Source: CAZAMI01 sp964627805 (lineage in GTDB: Archaea > Thermoproteota > Thermoprotei_A > Sulfolobales > NBVN01). From it: 64,000 nt of DNA. Each line of letters begins with the position of its first letter. Within the stretch, counting starts at the first letter, position 1. This document shows, one piece after another, positions 17,127-26,030 of this stretch. Under the pieces are notes generated by a model. It had not been told where the DNA came from and searched no databases. It was given only the letters and a program-made list of their open reading frames with translations. Location: assembly GCA_964627805.1 (NCBI GenBank), contig CAZVLA010000031.1, positions 1 through 64,000 of the forward strand. The letters are read 5' to 3'. The position numbers and the translations under genes were made by a program.

Positions 17127-17606
17127 CTACACAGGGAGCCCAGCAACCATTGTAAGGAGTAGGTAGCCGAAGACAAGCCCTAATATACCGAATAGCTCTA
17201 CGTATGAGGCCAGTATCATCGTGTGTACCCATATAGCTCCCTTGGTCCTAGGCACCTCAACTATCCCAGCCATACATACCTCTCCTTGCATCCATGCTGA
17301 AGCGAATTCAGCACAGAAAACAGCTATGCCTATACCTAGGAAGGCCCACCCCTTAATATCCGTTAATGTATGGACTGAGGGGAGTACGACAGTCAATCCT
17401 AGTAGAGTGAATATTAGTCCATAGAAAGTCTGCGTCATCGGTAAGGCCGAGAGTATTATTACCTGCCTAAAATACCCAGGATCCTCAGCTAGTACAGCCA
17501 ACCCAGCTGATGCTGCCCTCGCCGTACCTATTGATGACCCTGCTAATCCACCAGCGAGTCCCAGAGCTAACCCTAGTGTTGCTACGAAGTTAGGATCCAC
17601 AAGCAC
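17127..17606 (-). CDS. atpK: A-type ATP synthase proteolipid subunit K
   Basis: Membrane rotor ring subunit. 159 residues with four hydrophobic segments, i.e. a duplicated hairpin, where many archaeal K subunits have two. Gly/Ala-rich helix packing (LALGLAGGLAGSSIGTARAA) is clear. A carboxylate in FCAEFASAW and another in SYVELFGIL are the candidate ion-binding acids. First gene of the minus-strand operon, with a TATA box about 30 nt upstream. Confidence 0.93.
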   Translation of the reverse strand: MLVDPNFVATLGLALGLAGGLAGSSIGTARAASAGLAVLAEDPGYFRQVIILSALPMTQTFYGLIFTLLGLTVVLPSVHTLTDIKGWAFLGIGIAVFCAEFASAWMQGEVCMAGIVEVPRTKGAIWVHTMILASYVELFGILGLVFGYLLLTMVAGLPV

Positions 17607-17767
17607 CCACCGAAGAAGATACTGTGGGGAGGTTATAAAAATAAGGGATGCTATATAAACACGCAGTTAGTGTCGTTTAAACATTTATTAAGAAGATTTT
17701 AATCGTGTAAAACAGGTGGGATTACCTATTAATACTCCCCCACACAGAATACTTAACTGGTGAAACT
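17607..17767. promoter_or_regulatory. Divergent promoter region of the two ATP synthase units
   Basis: 161 bases between atpK (minus) and atpH (plus). For atpK the minus strand has TTTTTATAACC at about 17631-17641, about 25-30 nt from the start. For atpH the plus strand has AGATTTTAAT near 17693-17702 and a second AT-rich candidate TATATAAAC near 17654. A GGTGAAAC site at 17759-17766 precedes the atpH TTG. Control of both units from one region would keep peripheral-stalk and head subunits balanced. Confidence 0.6.
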
Positions 17768-18058
17768 TTGTCACTTAGCGACATAGAAGCTGAAGCTAGG
17801 AGAATCATTGAGGAAGCTAGGAAGAAAGCTCAAGAAATTATTGAGGAAGCTGAGAGAAGAGCTAAGGAATTACTAGAAAGTAATGTGGAGGTACTAAGTA
17901 AGGAAGAAGTGGAAAGAATAAGACGGGAATTTAAGGAGAAGATCGATGAGCTTGTTTCGATATTCAATACTAAGAAGGAGGAAATAAGGAAGAAAGCAAA
18001 TGAAAGACTAGATGATCTAGCTAAGGAGTTCTCCAAGCTCATAGCTGGTGTAGAGTAA
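17768..18058 (+). CDS. atpH: A-type ATP synthase subunit H
   Basis: Peripheral stalk coiled-coil partner of subunit E, 96 residues, nearly all one charged helix (IEAEARRIIEEARKKAQEI). The start is TTG 17768 with a ribosome site just upstream. Its stop overlaps the atpI ATG (TAATG). In many archaea H and I head the operon; here they are split off and divergent from the other subunits. Confidence 0.85.
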   Translation: MSLSDIEAEARRIIEEARKKAQEIIEEAERRAKELLESNVEVLSKEEVERIRREFKEKIDELVSIFNTKKEEIRKKANERLDDLAKEFSKLIAGVE

Positions 18059-20106
18059 TGGTAGTAACCATACCTGAACGTCTAAGCTACATCAGAATAG
18101 TTACTACTAAAGACTTATCAAGTAAGGTAGTCACGGAGCTACATAGATTAGGAGCTATCCATATCGAGAAAGTAGGTAAAGTTAGAGAGGAGGACATAAG
18201 AAAGATACGGAGTGAGTTAGAGAGAGTTGAGGAGATACTAAAGCTAGTTAAGGAGATTGAGGAATTAATTGAAAAGCCTGAGTTAGTCTTGATTAAGGAG
18301 GAAGTACCGATATATGATGTATGGGGCAAGCTCAACTCATTAAGAAATAAGCTTGAGAATTCATTAATTAAGATCAGGGCAATAAAGAGGGAATTAGAAG
18401 AGAGTATTAAGAGAATCAATGAACTTAAATTACTGAGTAAGGTCATTAATTCGTTAATAACTAATTACGGCTTAGGTAATGACTTAACAGATATACTTTA
18501 CTTCAAGGGTGAGCTATTCACAGTTCTAACACTATATGGCAGGGGAGGCAATATTAATGAATTCATAGAGGCTATTAAGAAAAGCTTAAGTAGCTCAATA
18601 TGTTACATAAGGAACTTCATAATTAATCAAGAGGAAGGTGCGGTTACGGTCGCTACTTACTCAAGAGTTACTAATGAAGTACTTAAGTTAGCGTCTAAAT
18701 TCAGCTTAATTACCATTAAGATACCTCCCAAATATCTAGGACGTACACTTAATGAAGTAAGTAGGTTGATAGGTACCGACATTAATGAGGCCGAGGAAAC
18801 AACCAGATATTTAAGAAGTGACTTAATTAATGAAGTAAGTAAAGTAAGAGAGGAATTAGCTCTATCAAAAATCGTTTCACAAGTACTTAAGGAGCGTTTA
18901 CTTGTACTTATGAATGCATTAAGTAGTGAATATTTAATAGGTATTGAAGGGTGGGTGCCTGTAAGGGAGTTACCTAGCATAATGACCCATCTATACAATA
19001 ACTTAAGGTACGTCTTAGTAACTAAGGTAAGTACTAAAGTAAAACCACCTACAAAGTTACGAAACCCTAGGTTAGTGAGACTGTTTGAAGTAATTACTAA
19101 GATATACGGTATTCCAGACTACGACGAATGGGACCCAACACCTATAATCTCAGTATCCTTAATGATATTCTTCGGGCTAATGTTCGGTGACGTTATTTAC
19201 GGAGCTGTAATGTTCATATTAGTTAATTACGTACTAGAGAGAACAGGACTAATTGATAACCCGTACTCCCCTGGTTACGTATCATTTAAGAAGTTACTCA
19301 CGTGCTTATCGATATCATCCATAATATTTGGGTTCCTCTCAAATACGTACGCAGGTTACTCTATAGTAATTAGTAATGGGACTATACAGTTAACAATAGT
19401 TAAGCATCCGATAATTAATGTAATGACGCTACTACCGATAACTAACCCTATGTTCTTCATAAAGCTAGCATTAATTATAGGCTTAATACACGTTAACATA
19501 GCTCATGCACTAGCATTGATTAAGGCAATTAAGAGTAGGGATAAAGGCGGTATATTATCTAAGGTAGGCTTCTTCATAGCTGAGGCATTCGGTATACCCT
19601 ACGTACTCCATTCATTTCTGAACGTCGGGTTAGGAGCGTTAACACCCTTCAGTAACTACTTACTCTATGCATCGATAGTAGGCATTGCCTTACTGATAGC
19701 TGGGAAATTCATGGAGTTTAGGATGTTAGGGGCAATGTTCTGGCTATTCGACATTACGGGCTTACTAGGGGATGTAATGTCGTATACTAGGTTAGCTGGT
19801 ATAGGATTAGCTACCACATTACTTGCCCAGAACTTTAACTCATTAGCGTTAGGGGCAGCTTCAGGAATTAGTAATATGGTACCAATACATGTACTAGGTT
19901 TAGTAGCTGGTGTTATTATGGCTATAATCGTGATAGTCTTCGCTAACTTACTAAACATAGTATTCGGTATATTAGGGGCTTTCATACATTCACTAAGGCT
20001 ATGCTTCGTTGAATTCTTACCTAAATTCTACGAAGGTAATGGTAGGGAGTTTAAGGCGTTTACATTAGAAATACCTAAAGCAATTATCATAGGTAGGGGT
20101 AGGTGA
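18058..20106 (+). CDS. atpI: A-type ATP synthase subunit I (a subunit)
   Basis: 682 residues. The N-terminal ~340 residues are cytosolic with coiled coil, binding the E/H stalks. The C-terminal half has about seven to eight membrane segments starting near PIISVSLMIFFGLMFGDVIY. The helix MSYTRLAGIGLATTLLAQ holds the Arg expected in the ion half-channels, and the end carries IHSLRLCFVEFLPKFYEG. Normal length for the family. Confidence 0.95.
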   Translation: MVVTIPERLSYIRIVTTKDLSSKVVTELHRLGAIHIEKVGKVREEDIRKIRSELERVEEILKLVKEIEELIEKPELVLIKEEVPIYDVWGKLNSLRNKLENSLIKIRAIKRELEESIKRINELKLLSKVINSLITNYGLGNDLTDILYFKGELFTVLTLYGRGGNINEFIEAIKKSLSSSICYIRNFIINQEEGAVTVATYSRVTNEVLKLASKFSLITIKIPPKYLGRTLNEVSRLIGTDINEAEETTRYLRSDLINEVSKVREELALSKIVSQVLKERLLVLMNALSSEYLIGIEGWVPVRELPSIMTHLYNNLRYVLVTKVSTKVKPPTKLRNPRLVRLFEVITKIYGIPDYDEWDPTPIISVSLMIFFGLMFGDVIYGAVMFILVNYVLERTGLIDNPYSPGYVSFKKLLTCLSISSIIFGFLSNTYAGYSIVISNGTIQLTIVKHPIINVMTLLPITNPMFFIKLALIIGLIHVNIAHALALIKAIKSRDKGGILSKVGFFIAEAFGIPYVLHSFLNVGLGALTPFSNYLLYASIVGIALLIAGKFMEFRMLGAMFWLFDITGLLGDVMSYTRLAGIGLATTLLAQNFNSLALGAASGISNMVPIHVLGLVAGVIMAIIVIVFANLLNIVFGILGAFIHSLRLCFVEFLPKFYEGNGREFKAFTLEIPKAIIIGRGR

Positions 20107-20134
20107 TTAGGCATTCATTAACTGCTAAGAGATG

Positions 20135-20190
20135 AATCAGCCCTCACACGGCTCTTCACTTCCTCTGCTCCGGAGCGTCTTCATCATCTA
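20135..20190 (-). ncRNA. C/D-box sRNA candidate
   Basis: The minus strand reads C box ATGATGA (20181-20187), a D'-like CGGA, C' box GTGAAGA and D box CTGA (20137-20140), with exactly 40 nt between C and D. The segment before D is about 12 nt of GC-rich guide. An AT-rich TATA candidate lies about 28 nt upstream on this strand (20216-20228). The gene sits in the 164-base gap between atpI and pcn. Architecture and spacing match the 8386-8442 candidate. Confidence 0.65.
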
Positions 20191-20270
20191 GTGCTTAATT
20201 CCAGGAAATACATACGCCTCCGAAGTTTTAATTTATCTTTATTTCCGTATAGTGACTTGGGAGGGGTAGG

Positions 20271-21014
20271 TTGAGTGAGCCGTTAGTGGAGTTTGAGTAC
20301 CCTAGTGCTAAGGCGTTCTCAGCGATACTTGATGTATTAGGTAGCTTAGTAGATGATGTTCTATTTAACTTCAGTAGTGAGGGATTAACTATAAAGGCGT
20401 TAGACCCTGCTAAGGTAGCCTTAATAATCATTAATATACCATCCGATGCGTTCTTATCATATAAGGTTGAGGGTGAGGTTTCAGTAGGTATTAACTTAGC
20501 TTCACTAATTAAGTCATTGCCCACCATGAAGAAAATGGACAAGCTCGTATTCAGAGCTAATGAGGAGTTCTATGAAGTACTAATTGAGGGTGTTACTACA
20601 AAGAAGTATAGGTTTAGGTCAATAGAGGTCTCAGCAACTGAAGTACCTGAAATTAACATAGATTTTAAGGTTAAGGCATTAGTTATTGCATCAGCCTTCA
20701 AATCAGCTATTAAGGACCTCAAAGGTGTTGAGTCAATAGTTTTCGAAGCACCCAATGATCAAGATCTATACCTGAAAGCAGCTGGTGGGGGTGTTCAAGC
20801 TAAGTTATCTAAAGTTGCTGGCTCGATACTTGAGATGGAGGTTAAAGAACCTTCGAGATGTGTATACGATGAGGACTACATAAACCGTATACTGAAGCTA
20901 GTAGGGGTGACTGAGAACATTGAGGTTAGGTTTGGTAATGAATTACCGCTTAACTTGTATTTCGCGCTAGTTGGTGGGGGGTCAGCTGAATATCTACTAG
21001 CACCTAAAGCCTAG
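20271..21014 (+). CDS. pcn: PCNA-type DNA sliding clamp (paralogue 1)
   Basis: 247 residues from TTG after GGGAGGGGTAGG. It has the two-fold repeated clamp fold, with DDVLFNFSSEGLTIKALDPA near residue 27, MKKMDKLVF in the inter-domain region and the C-terminal LPLNLYFALVGGGSAEYLLAPKA. Crenarchaea use several PCNA paralogues that form a heterotrimer; a second one is at 54318. An Lrp-type regulator follows 46 nt downstream. Confidence 0.93.
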   Translation: MSEPLVEFEYPSAKAFSAILDVLGSLVDDVLFNFSSEGLTIKALDPAKVALIIINIPSDAFLSYKVEGEVSVGINLASLIKSLPTMKKMDKLVFRANEEFYEVLIEGVTTKKYRFRSIEVSATEVPEINIDFKVKALVIASAFKSAIKDLKGVESIVFEAPNDQDLYLKAAGGGVQAKLSKVAGSILEMEVKEPSRCVYDEDYINRILKLVGVTENIEVRFGNELPLNLYFALVGGGSAEYLLAPKA

Positions 21015-21060
21015 TAGAAAATTTTTTAATTTATCATAGAACGTTATTCTTGGTGATGGT

Positions 21061-21519
21061 GTGCCAGAGTTAGAGTTCGATCACATAGATAGAGAATTAC
21101 TTAACATGCTTCAAGAGAATGCTGAGTTAACTTACGCTGAGCTAGGTAAGAAGCTGGGCATAAGTCCCTCGACAGTCTACATGAGGGTTAAGAGACTTAA
21201 GGAGCGTGGAGTCATTAAGAGGATAGTAGCTGAGGTTAATCCTGAGGTTCTAGGTTACAGATTGAGGTCTCTAGTATTCGTGTCCATAGATGTTAAGAAG
21301 TATAATTCCGTAGTTAAGGAATTAGTGAAGATCCCTCAGGTTAAGGTGATATACGACATTACTGGTGAGTGGACCTTCGCTCTAGAAGTTCTAGTTAGGG
21401 ATCATAAGGAACTCTCAGAACTACTTGATAGGGTAGGAGGTATTGATGGGGTACAGCAGACATCGACTGCTGTAGTCTTAAGAGTGATAAAGGAGCATAG
21501 GAAGGTACTACCTCCTTAG
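21061..21519 (+). CDS. Lrp/AsnC-family transcriptional regulator
   Basis: 152 residues from GTG. N-terminal helix-turn-helix (DRELLNMLQENAELTYAEL, then GISPSTVYMRVKRLKERGVI) and C-terminal RAM ligand/oligomerisation domain (VKVIYDITGEWTFALEVLV). These regulators bind DNA as octamers and respond to amino acids. Its target is not evident; the gene follows pcn on the same strand. Confidence 0.93.
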   Translation: MPELEFDHIDRELLNMLQENAELTYAELGKKLGISPSTVYMRVKRLKERGVIKRIVAEVNPEVLGYRLRSLVFVSIDVKKYNSVVKELVKIPQVKVIYDITGEWTFALEVLVRDHKELSELLDRVGGIDGVQQTSTAVVLRVIKEHRKVLPP

Positions 21520-21566
21520 CATCCCTAATTATTGCGTTCTAACTTTTTATGATTACGGTGAATTAA

Positions 21567-22073
21567 TTGATACCAATATACGGATATGGTATATTTAACG
21601 TTTGTATGAATGAAGTAATTCAGCATGTGATATTCGAGTATTCAGACCCTAAGAGGACTTACTTAGAGGTAATCAGAGATGAAAGTAGACTTAAGGAGGA
21701 GCTAATTAACTTAAGGGATAACATGCAGTACTTCCTAGATAATGAAGTTGTTAAGATAAACAACGCTAGAGTATATCCCAAAGTAATTAGTGTCGATGTT
21801 GGTTTTGCGGGGGGTTATGAGAGGCCATTCATTAAGTACACAATAGTTTTTGAAGCACCTATAAAACATGGAATTAATATTTACGAAGATAATTACGAAC
21901 CTGAAATAGCTGAATATGATTACATAGTTACCTGGGTATTTCCAAGAGGTAGTAAGGTAGTGGAGGTTGACGTGGGGTTTCCGTACGAATTAATTAATGA
22001 AAGAATACTTACATTTAGAGTTAATGAAGGATCTGAGACACCTGGATATGAGCGTATAGTGTTTAAGGTGTGA
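21567..22073 (+). CDS. Conserved hypothetical beta-rich protein
   Basis: 168 residues if it starts at TTG 21567; an ATG at 21606 (MNEVIQHVIFEYSDPKRTYL) gives 155 residues and may be the true start. Alternating strands and acidic loops suggest an all-beta or alpha+beta fold (VISVDVGFAGGYERPFIKYTI, YIVTWVFPRGSKVVEVDVGF). No membrane segment or catalytic motif. Unknown function. Confidence 0.65.
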   Translation: MIPIYGYGIFNVCMNEVIQHVIFEYSDPKRTYLEVIRDESRLKEELINLRDNMQYFLDNEVVKINNARVYPKVISVDVGFAGGYERPFIKYTIVFEAPIKHGINIYEDNYEPEIAEYDYIVTWVFPRGSKVVEVDVGFPYELINERILTFRVNEGSETPGYERIVFKV

Positions 22074-22143
22074 GTTACTTGTTCCTAAACTAATCATTGT
22101 AAGTTAGCTATGAATGTCCTAGGTATTTACGTTAGTAGTGCCA

Positions 22144-23292
22144 TTATTTATTATCTTCATTATTCTTCCTTAATGACTTAATATACTCCTTACTCTTCCT
22201 CAAGGTTCTCCAGTAATACGCTAAGGGATTCTTAACGCCGCATTCACTAACACATAAACCTAATGTCCTCATTTTATCACAGCTATACACTAAGTACTTC
22301 TTCCTACCACCTCTCACGCCAGCTAAATGCTCCACTTGGTACTTAGCTATTCTCTCATTAAAATCAGGTAGGTTTCTGAATATGTTAAGTACGTCCTCAA
22401 TATCCATTCCTATATTAAGTAGGAATGTAGCTAATGCAAATCTTTGATGATGTGTTAAGTGCTCCCCTTTCTCAGCTAGTTCCTTAATCTTTAAGATACA
22501 AGGTGGGAATGCTTCTTCGACTATTATACCTTTTAATCTACGGTACTCCTTAACGATCTCTTCAGAGGTAAATCCCCTTACCTCCTTAATGATACTAATT
22601 AATTCCCCCTTAACGTCCTTACCAACTACTTCATTAACTACAATCAAATCGATACTTAAATTATTAGCTAACTCCCTAAGGTAATTCTTAACAAACTCCT
22701 CAACGATTCTTGTTACGTCATTCTTAACTAAGTAAACATAACCGTGTAGTACATACTTATTCGTTAACTTCCATTTGGGATCAGTACATAGCTTCTCGGT
22801 ACCTATTAAGTAGTGAGGTATCTTAACTCTGAAGGGGTAGCACTCAATAATCTTCCTTCCACTCCTAGGATCAATACCTATAACTATAGCCTTACCGCAG
22901 CGATTACTTCTTGAACCTAAGTATTCCAAGCTAAGTCCCACCCTCTTAGCTACCTTACATACGGTGTATTCATCATCGACTTGAAGGAACCTCCTCGTGA
23001 TTTTTGATTCGTAATCTATGAATTTACTTAGTGCCCAAGGATCAACGGAACTAGTTAGCATTAGTCCTAAGTAGAAAGATATGACCTCTAAATCCTCCCT
23101 TGCTGTATGTGTGTATGACTCATTCCTTAGGTATTTCTTAATTCTCTCTAGTGCCCTCTCTACATACGTAGGTATTAATACATGCTCTAACCTCTTACCC
23201 TCACCAAAGTACATCCTTATGAAGTCATTCAAATGAATTAAGTATGGGTACTTAACGAGTGTAGGTAATTTCATGGTTGCTGTAGCTAGCAA
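22144..23292 (-). CDS. priL: DNA primase large subunit
   Basis: 382 residues. The helical N-terminal domain (LIHLNDFIRMYFGEGKRLEH) is followed by the C-terminal Fe-S domain. Cysteines are at FPPCILKI, YSCDKMRTLGLC and SECGVKNPLAYY, with the conserved HLTHHQRFALATFLLNIGM between. The cluster domain helps primer synthesis. The catalytic small subunit PriS is not in this window. A TATA-like TTATAAATT lies about 40 nt upstream of the TTG start. Confidence 0.92.
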   Translation of the reverse strand: MLATATMKLPTLVKYPYLIHLNDFIRMYFGEGKRLEHVLIPTYVERALERIKKYLRNESYTHTAREDLEVISFYLGLMLTSSVDPWALSKFIDYESKITRRFLQVDDEYTVCKVAKRVGLSLEYLGSRSNRCGKAIVIGIDPRSGRKIIECYPFRVKIPHYLIGTEKLCTDPKWKLTNKYVLHGYVYLVKNDVTRIVEEFVKNYLRELANNLSIDLIVVNEVVGKDVKGELISIIKEVRGFTSEEIVKEYRRLKGIIVEEAFPPCILKIKELAEKGEHLTHHQRFALATFLLNIGMDIEDVLNIFRNLPDFNERIAKYQVEHLAGVRGGRKKYLVYSCDKMRTLGLCVSECGVKNPLAYYWRTLRKSKEYIKSLRKNNEDNK

Positions 23293-23347
23293 TTAACTCC
23301 CACCCTAACCTTACCCCTAAATACATAGGGAATTTATAACATGTTAG

Positions 23348-23761
23348 CTACTTCTGATGTTCTATGGGTTTATTCAGTACCAGCTTAGATAATTCATTAA
23401 GTATGTTGAATGTCTTCTCATCAACTATTATATCGGTACCATCAACTATTATGCTCAATCCCTCAAAAGGACTTAATGGAGGATCTGGTAAGTGAGGATC
23501 CGGTTTATCCTTTCCTACGTATATCCATTTAACTGTACTGCCTTTCCTAACTAGTCTATACCAGTACCTACCGAAGTATATGTACTTAACCCTCTGATTC
23601 CTTAATTTCTTGTATACTAGATGTATTGGCTTTAGATAGTAGCCACTATCCTTTATCATTGAGTTGTAAGCGTATATCCTAGCTCTATATGGTGCGTATA
23701 TTTCCATGAGTACCTTATAACCGTTCTTAATCACTATGTACTTCCCTACCTCACGCTTCAT
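23348..23761 (-). CDS. Hypothetical protein, Tyr-rich beta protein
   Basis: 137 residues starting at ATG. Many Tyr/Arg/Lys residues in alternating strands (YKVLMEIYAPYRARIYAYNS, VKYIYFGRYWYRLVRKGSTV) and a proline-rich linker DPHLPDPPLSPF before the last 40 residues. No family recognised. It lies 25 nt after the next minus-strand gene (23787-24245) and 55 nt before priL, probably one unit. Confidence 0.65.
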   Translation of the reverse strand: MKREVGKYIVIKNGYKVLMEIYAPYRARIYAYNSMIKDSGYYLKPIHLVYKKLRNQRVKYIYFGRYWYRLVRKGSTVKWIYVGKDKPDPHLPDPPLSPFEGLSIIVDGTDIIVDEKTFNILNELSKLVLNKPIEHQK

Positions 23762-23786
23762 GAGTAATCACCTAAGAAGTCACTAA

Positions 23787-24245
23787 CTACCTCCCAAAGC
23801 ACTTATCACTCAACTTAAGCCTAACCTTAAGTTTAATTAACGAGTATACACTCTCCTTAAACTTATCTATATACGAAGGACTTACGCCCCTACTTAGCGC
23901 TATCTTCTTAACCTCCTCCTCAACGATACTATACTTTTTGTACCTCTCATTTAACTCACGCCAGTTAATACCCTTTAAGGCATTACCAACCTTCTCGTCG
24001 TAGGGTAGTACACCCTTGATCATCAGTAACGCTATGATAGGGTATCCTATGTACCTCCTATACACCGTACCGTTATCCGTGCTGCAAGCCTCTCTTCTTT
24101 CGACATCTAAGTAAACATGATACTCTCTACTACCGTCTGATGACTTAACTAAAGCCTCCTTATCATTAAGTACCTTAACCCTGCCATCAGCTAAGCTTGC
24201 TGCAGCTTCTAGGACTTTTATCTTAGGTGGTAACCTTAAGTGCAT
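23787..24245 (-). CDS. Conserved crenarchaeal hypothetical protein
   Basis: 152 residues. The opening LPPKIKVLEAAASLADGRVK is followed by a two-strand segment (EYHVYLDVERREACSTDNG), then YIGYPIIALLMIKGVLPYDE and a helical end. The N-terminal pattern recurs in archaeal proteins of unknown role, often near replication or glycine-cleavage genes. No reaction can be assigned. Confidence 0.65.
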   Translation of the reverse strand: MHLRLPPKIKVLEAAASLADGRVKVLNDKEALVKSSDGSREYHVYLDVERREACSTDNGTVYRRYIGYPIIALLMIKGVLPYDEKVGNALKGINWRELNERYKKYSIVEEEVKKIALSRGVSPSYIDKFKESVYSLIKLKVRLKLSDKCFGR

Positions 24246-24308
24246 TACCTATTCCTCCATCAATTGAAGGAATTGATTCAAGGTTTAAAAGAATGTTTGG
24301 GGTTAATA

Positions 24309-24758
24309 CTAGCCCTCTTCCTCCTTAATCTTTCTTATGTAATCCTCGTAACTCAATAATTTACTACGGTAACCTCCAATGCTTCCTTCAAATCTCACCT
24401 TAACGATCCATCCTCTACCGTACGGGTCCTTATTTATTAGGTCTGGATTATCCATTAACTCCTCATTAACAGCAACTACCTCACCATTAACTGGGGAGTA
24501 AACATCAGCTATGGTCTTAACTGATTCTAAAGTAGCTACCGTATCACCTTCACTAACCCTGGCTCCTACGTCAGGTAACTCTATATTAACTATGAATCTA
24601 AGCTTCTTCTGTGCATAATCAGTTATTCCTACGATAGCTACGTCGCCATCGAACCTAACCCACTCATCAGTTTTTGTGTACATTAAGTCCTTAAGTACCT
24701 TATATTCATTAAGCTTAGTCTTAACTATTACCTCCTGACTCAAGCCACTACACCCCAC
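24309..24758 (-). CDS. gcvH: Glycine cleavage system H protein
   Basis: Lipoyl carrier that shuttles the aminomethyl group between P, T and L proteins. 149 residues with the lipoylation site in ATLESVKTIADVYSPVNGEV (Lys of ESVK). The C-terminal DPYGRGWIVKVRF is typical. The gene starts 3 nt after gcvT on the same strand and is divergent from gcvPA/gcvPB. Confidence 0.95.
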   Translation of the reverse strand: MGCSGLSQEVIVKTKLNEYKVLKDLMYTKTDEWVRFDGDVAIVGITDYAQKKLRFIVNIELPDVGARVSEGDTVATLESVKTIADVYSPVNGEVVAVNEELMDNPDLINKDPYGRGWIVKVRFEGSIGGYRSKLLSYEDYIRKIKEEEG

Positions 24759-24761
24759 TAC

Positions 24762-25881
24762 CTATATGAATGGAGGTTCAACAATTTTTGCCTCGTAGTC
24801 CTTTCCTCTAATCCTTATAAACACCTTATAACCTATGTATGCGTACCTAACATTAATGTAGCCTAAGGCTATACTCCTCTTAATGTAGGGTGAGTAAGCG
24901 CCGCTAGTAATTACGCCCACAACCTTACCGTCAACTACTATGGAATCTCCGTGCCTGGGTATAGCCCTAATACCTTTACCTAACTTCAGACCTACCCTAA
25001 TCCTCTCAATACCATTCTCATAAATTTCCTTAACAGCTTCATAACCAACATAACCCTTCTTTTTGAACGTTAAGGCCATCCAGTACCTAGCCTCTATAGG
25101 GTTGATATCCTCGGATATGTCATTACCTACGAGTAAATACCCCATCTCCAGCCTAAGGCTGTCCCTAGCTATCAACCCCGCTGGTCTAGCCCCCAGTTCA
25201 CGTGCCTTAAGCAGTAACTCACCACCTAATTTAGGGTCAGCCCATATCTCAAAACCGTAGCTCCTTATCTCCTCACCAGTCCATCCTGATCTACTCAGTA
25301 GTAACGCCTTATTACCTAGTACGTGGGCATCTTTAATGAATTCTAATATTTTAAGTGATTTAGCATCACTTACTCCGAATTCCTCAATGATCTCTAATGC
25401 CTTAGGTCCTTGAATAGCTATTAATACGGACTTCTCAGTAACGTCCTCAAAATCAACATCCTCCTTAGTAAACCCTAGCCTCTCCCTTAGACTTAGTAAC
25501 CAATTAATGTCTTTCTCAATATTAGCTGCATTAACTACTGCTAACCATGTATCCTCCGAGAAGTTATAGAGCATCACGTCATCCTTAATCCCGCCATCAT
25601 CATTGAGCAACAGTACGGGCCCGCTCATCATGCATTCACGAACCTTAGATAAGTCCTTACTAACGACCCTTTGAAGGAACTCAAAGACTTTCTTACCTCT
25701 AATTACTATTCTACCCATATGTGATACGTCAAATACGGTAACGCTATTCCTAGTACTTAAGTGCTCCTCTAGGGGGTTTCCGTAATCAAAGGATGTTATC
25801 CAACCAGCGAATTCCCCTAAATTACCGCCTAATTTTCTCTGAACATCAACTAATGGTACGTACTTAGCCGTAGTTTACCAC
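24762..25881 (-). CDS. gcvT: Glycine cleavage T protein (aminomethyltransferase), apparent frameshift at N-terminus
   Basis: Transfers the methylene group from H protein to tetrahydropterin. From ATG 25716-25718 the open frame gives only 318 residues, starting at MGRIVIRG, which is internal in the family. In the same frame upstream, codons for VPLVDVQRKLGGNLGEFAGW and then LSTRNSVTVFDVSH are intact, but no ATG/GTG/TTG precedes them and TAA closes the frame at 25875-25877. A GTG at 25879-25881 reads MVNY and would join perfectly if one G at 25868/25869 were removed, giving 372 residues, normal length. This is a real 1-nt insertion, an unusual start, or a sequencing error. Confidence 0.85.
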
Positions 25882-26030
25882 CGTAACATTTCCTTTGAGA
25901 TTAAGTAAAATAATTTTTAATGAATCAGAAGAAACGCATATTCCGCTAAATTAAATAAATACTTCAGTATGTAATTCCTTAAGAAACTAATTTATTTTCT
26001 TTAATTAAGGTGATATATTGGCGAGTATGA
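25882..26030. promoter_or_regulatory. Divergent gcv promoter region
   Basis: About 150 AT-rich bases between gcvT (minus) and gcvPA (plus). The minus strand has AT-rich TATA candidates near 25895-25920. The plus strand has TTTAATTAAGGTGATAT just before gcvPA, with GGTGAT as ribosome site. No glycine riboswitch was recognised. Confidence 0.45.
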
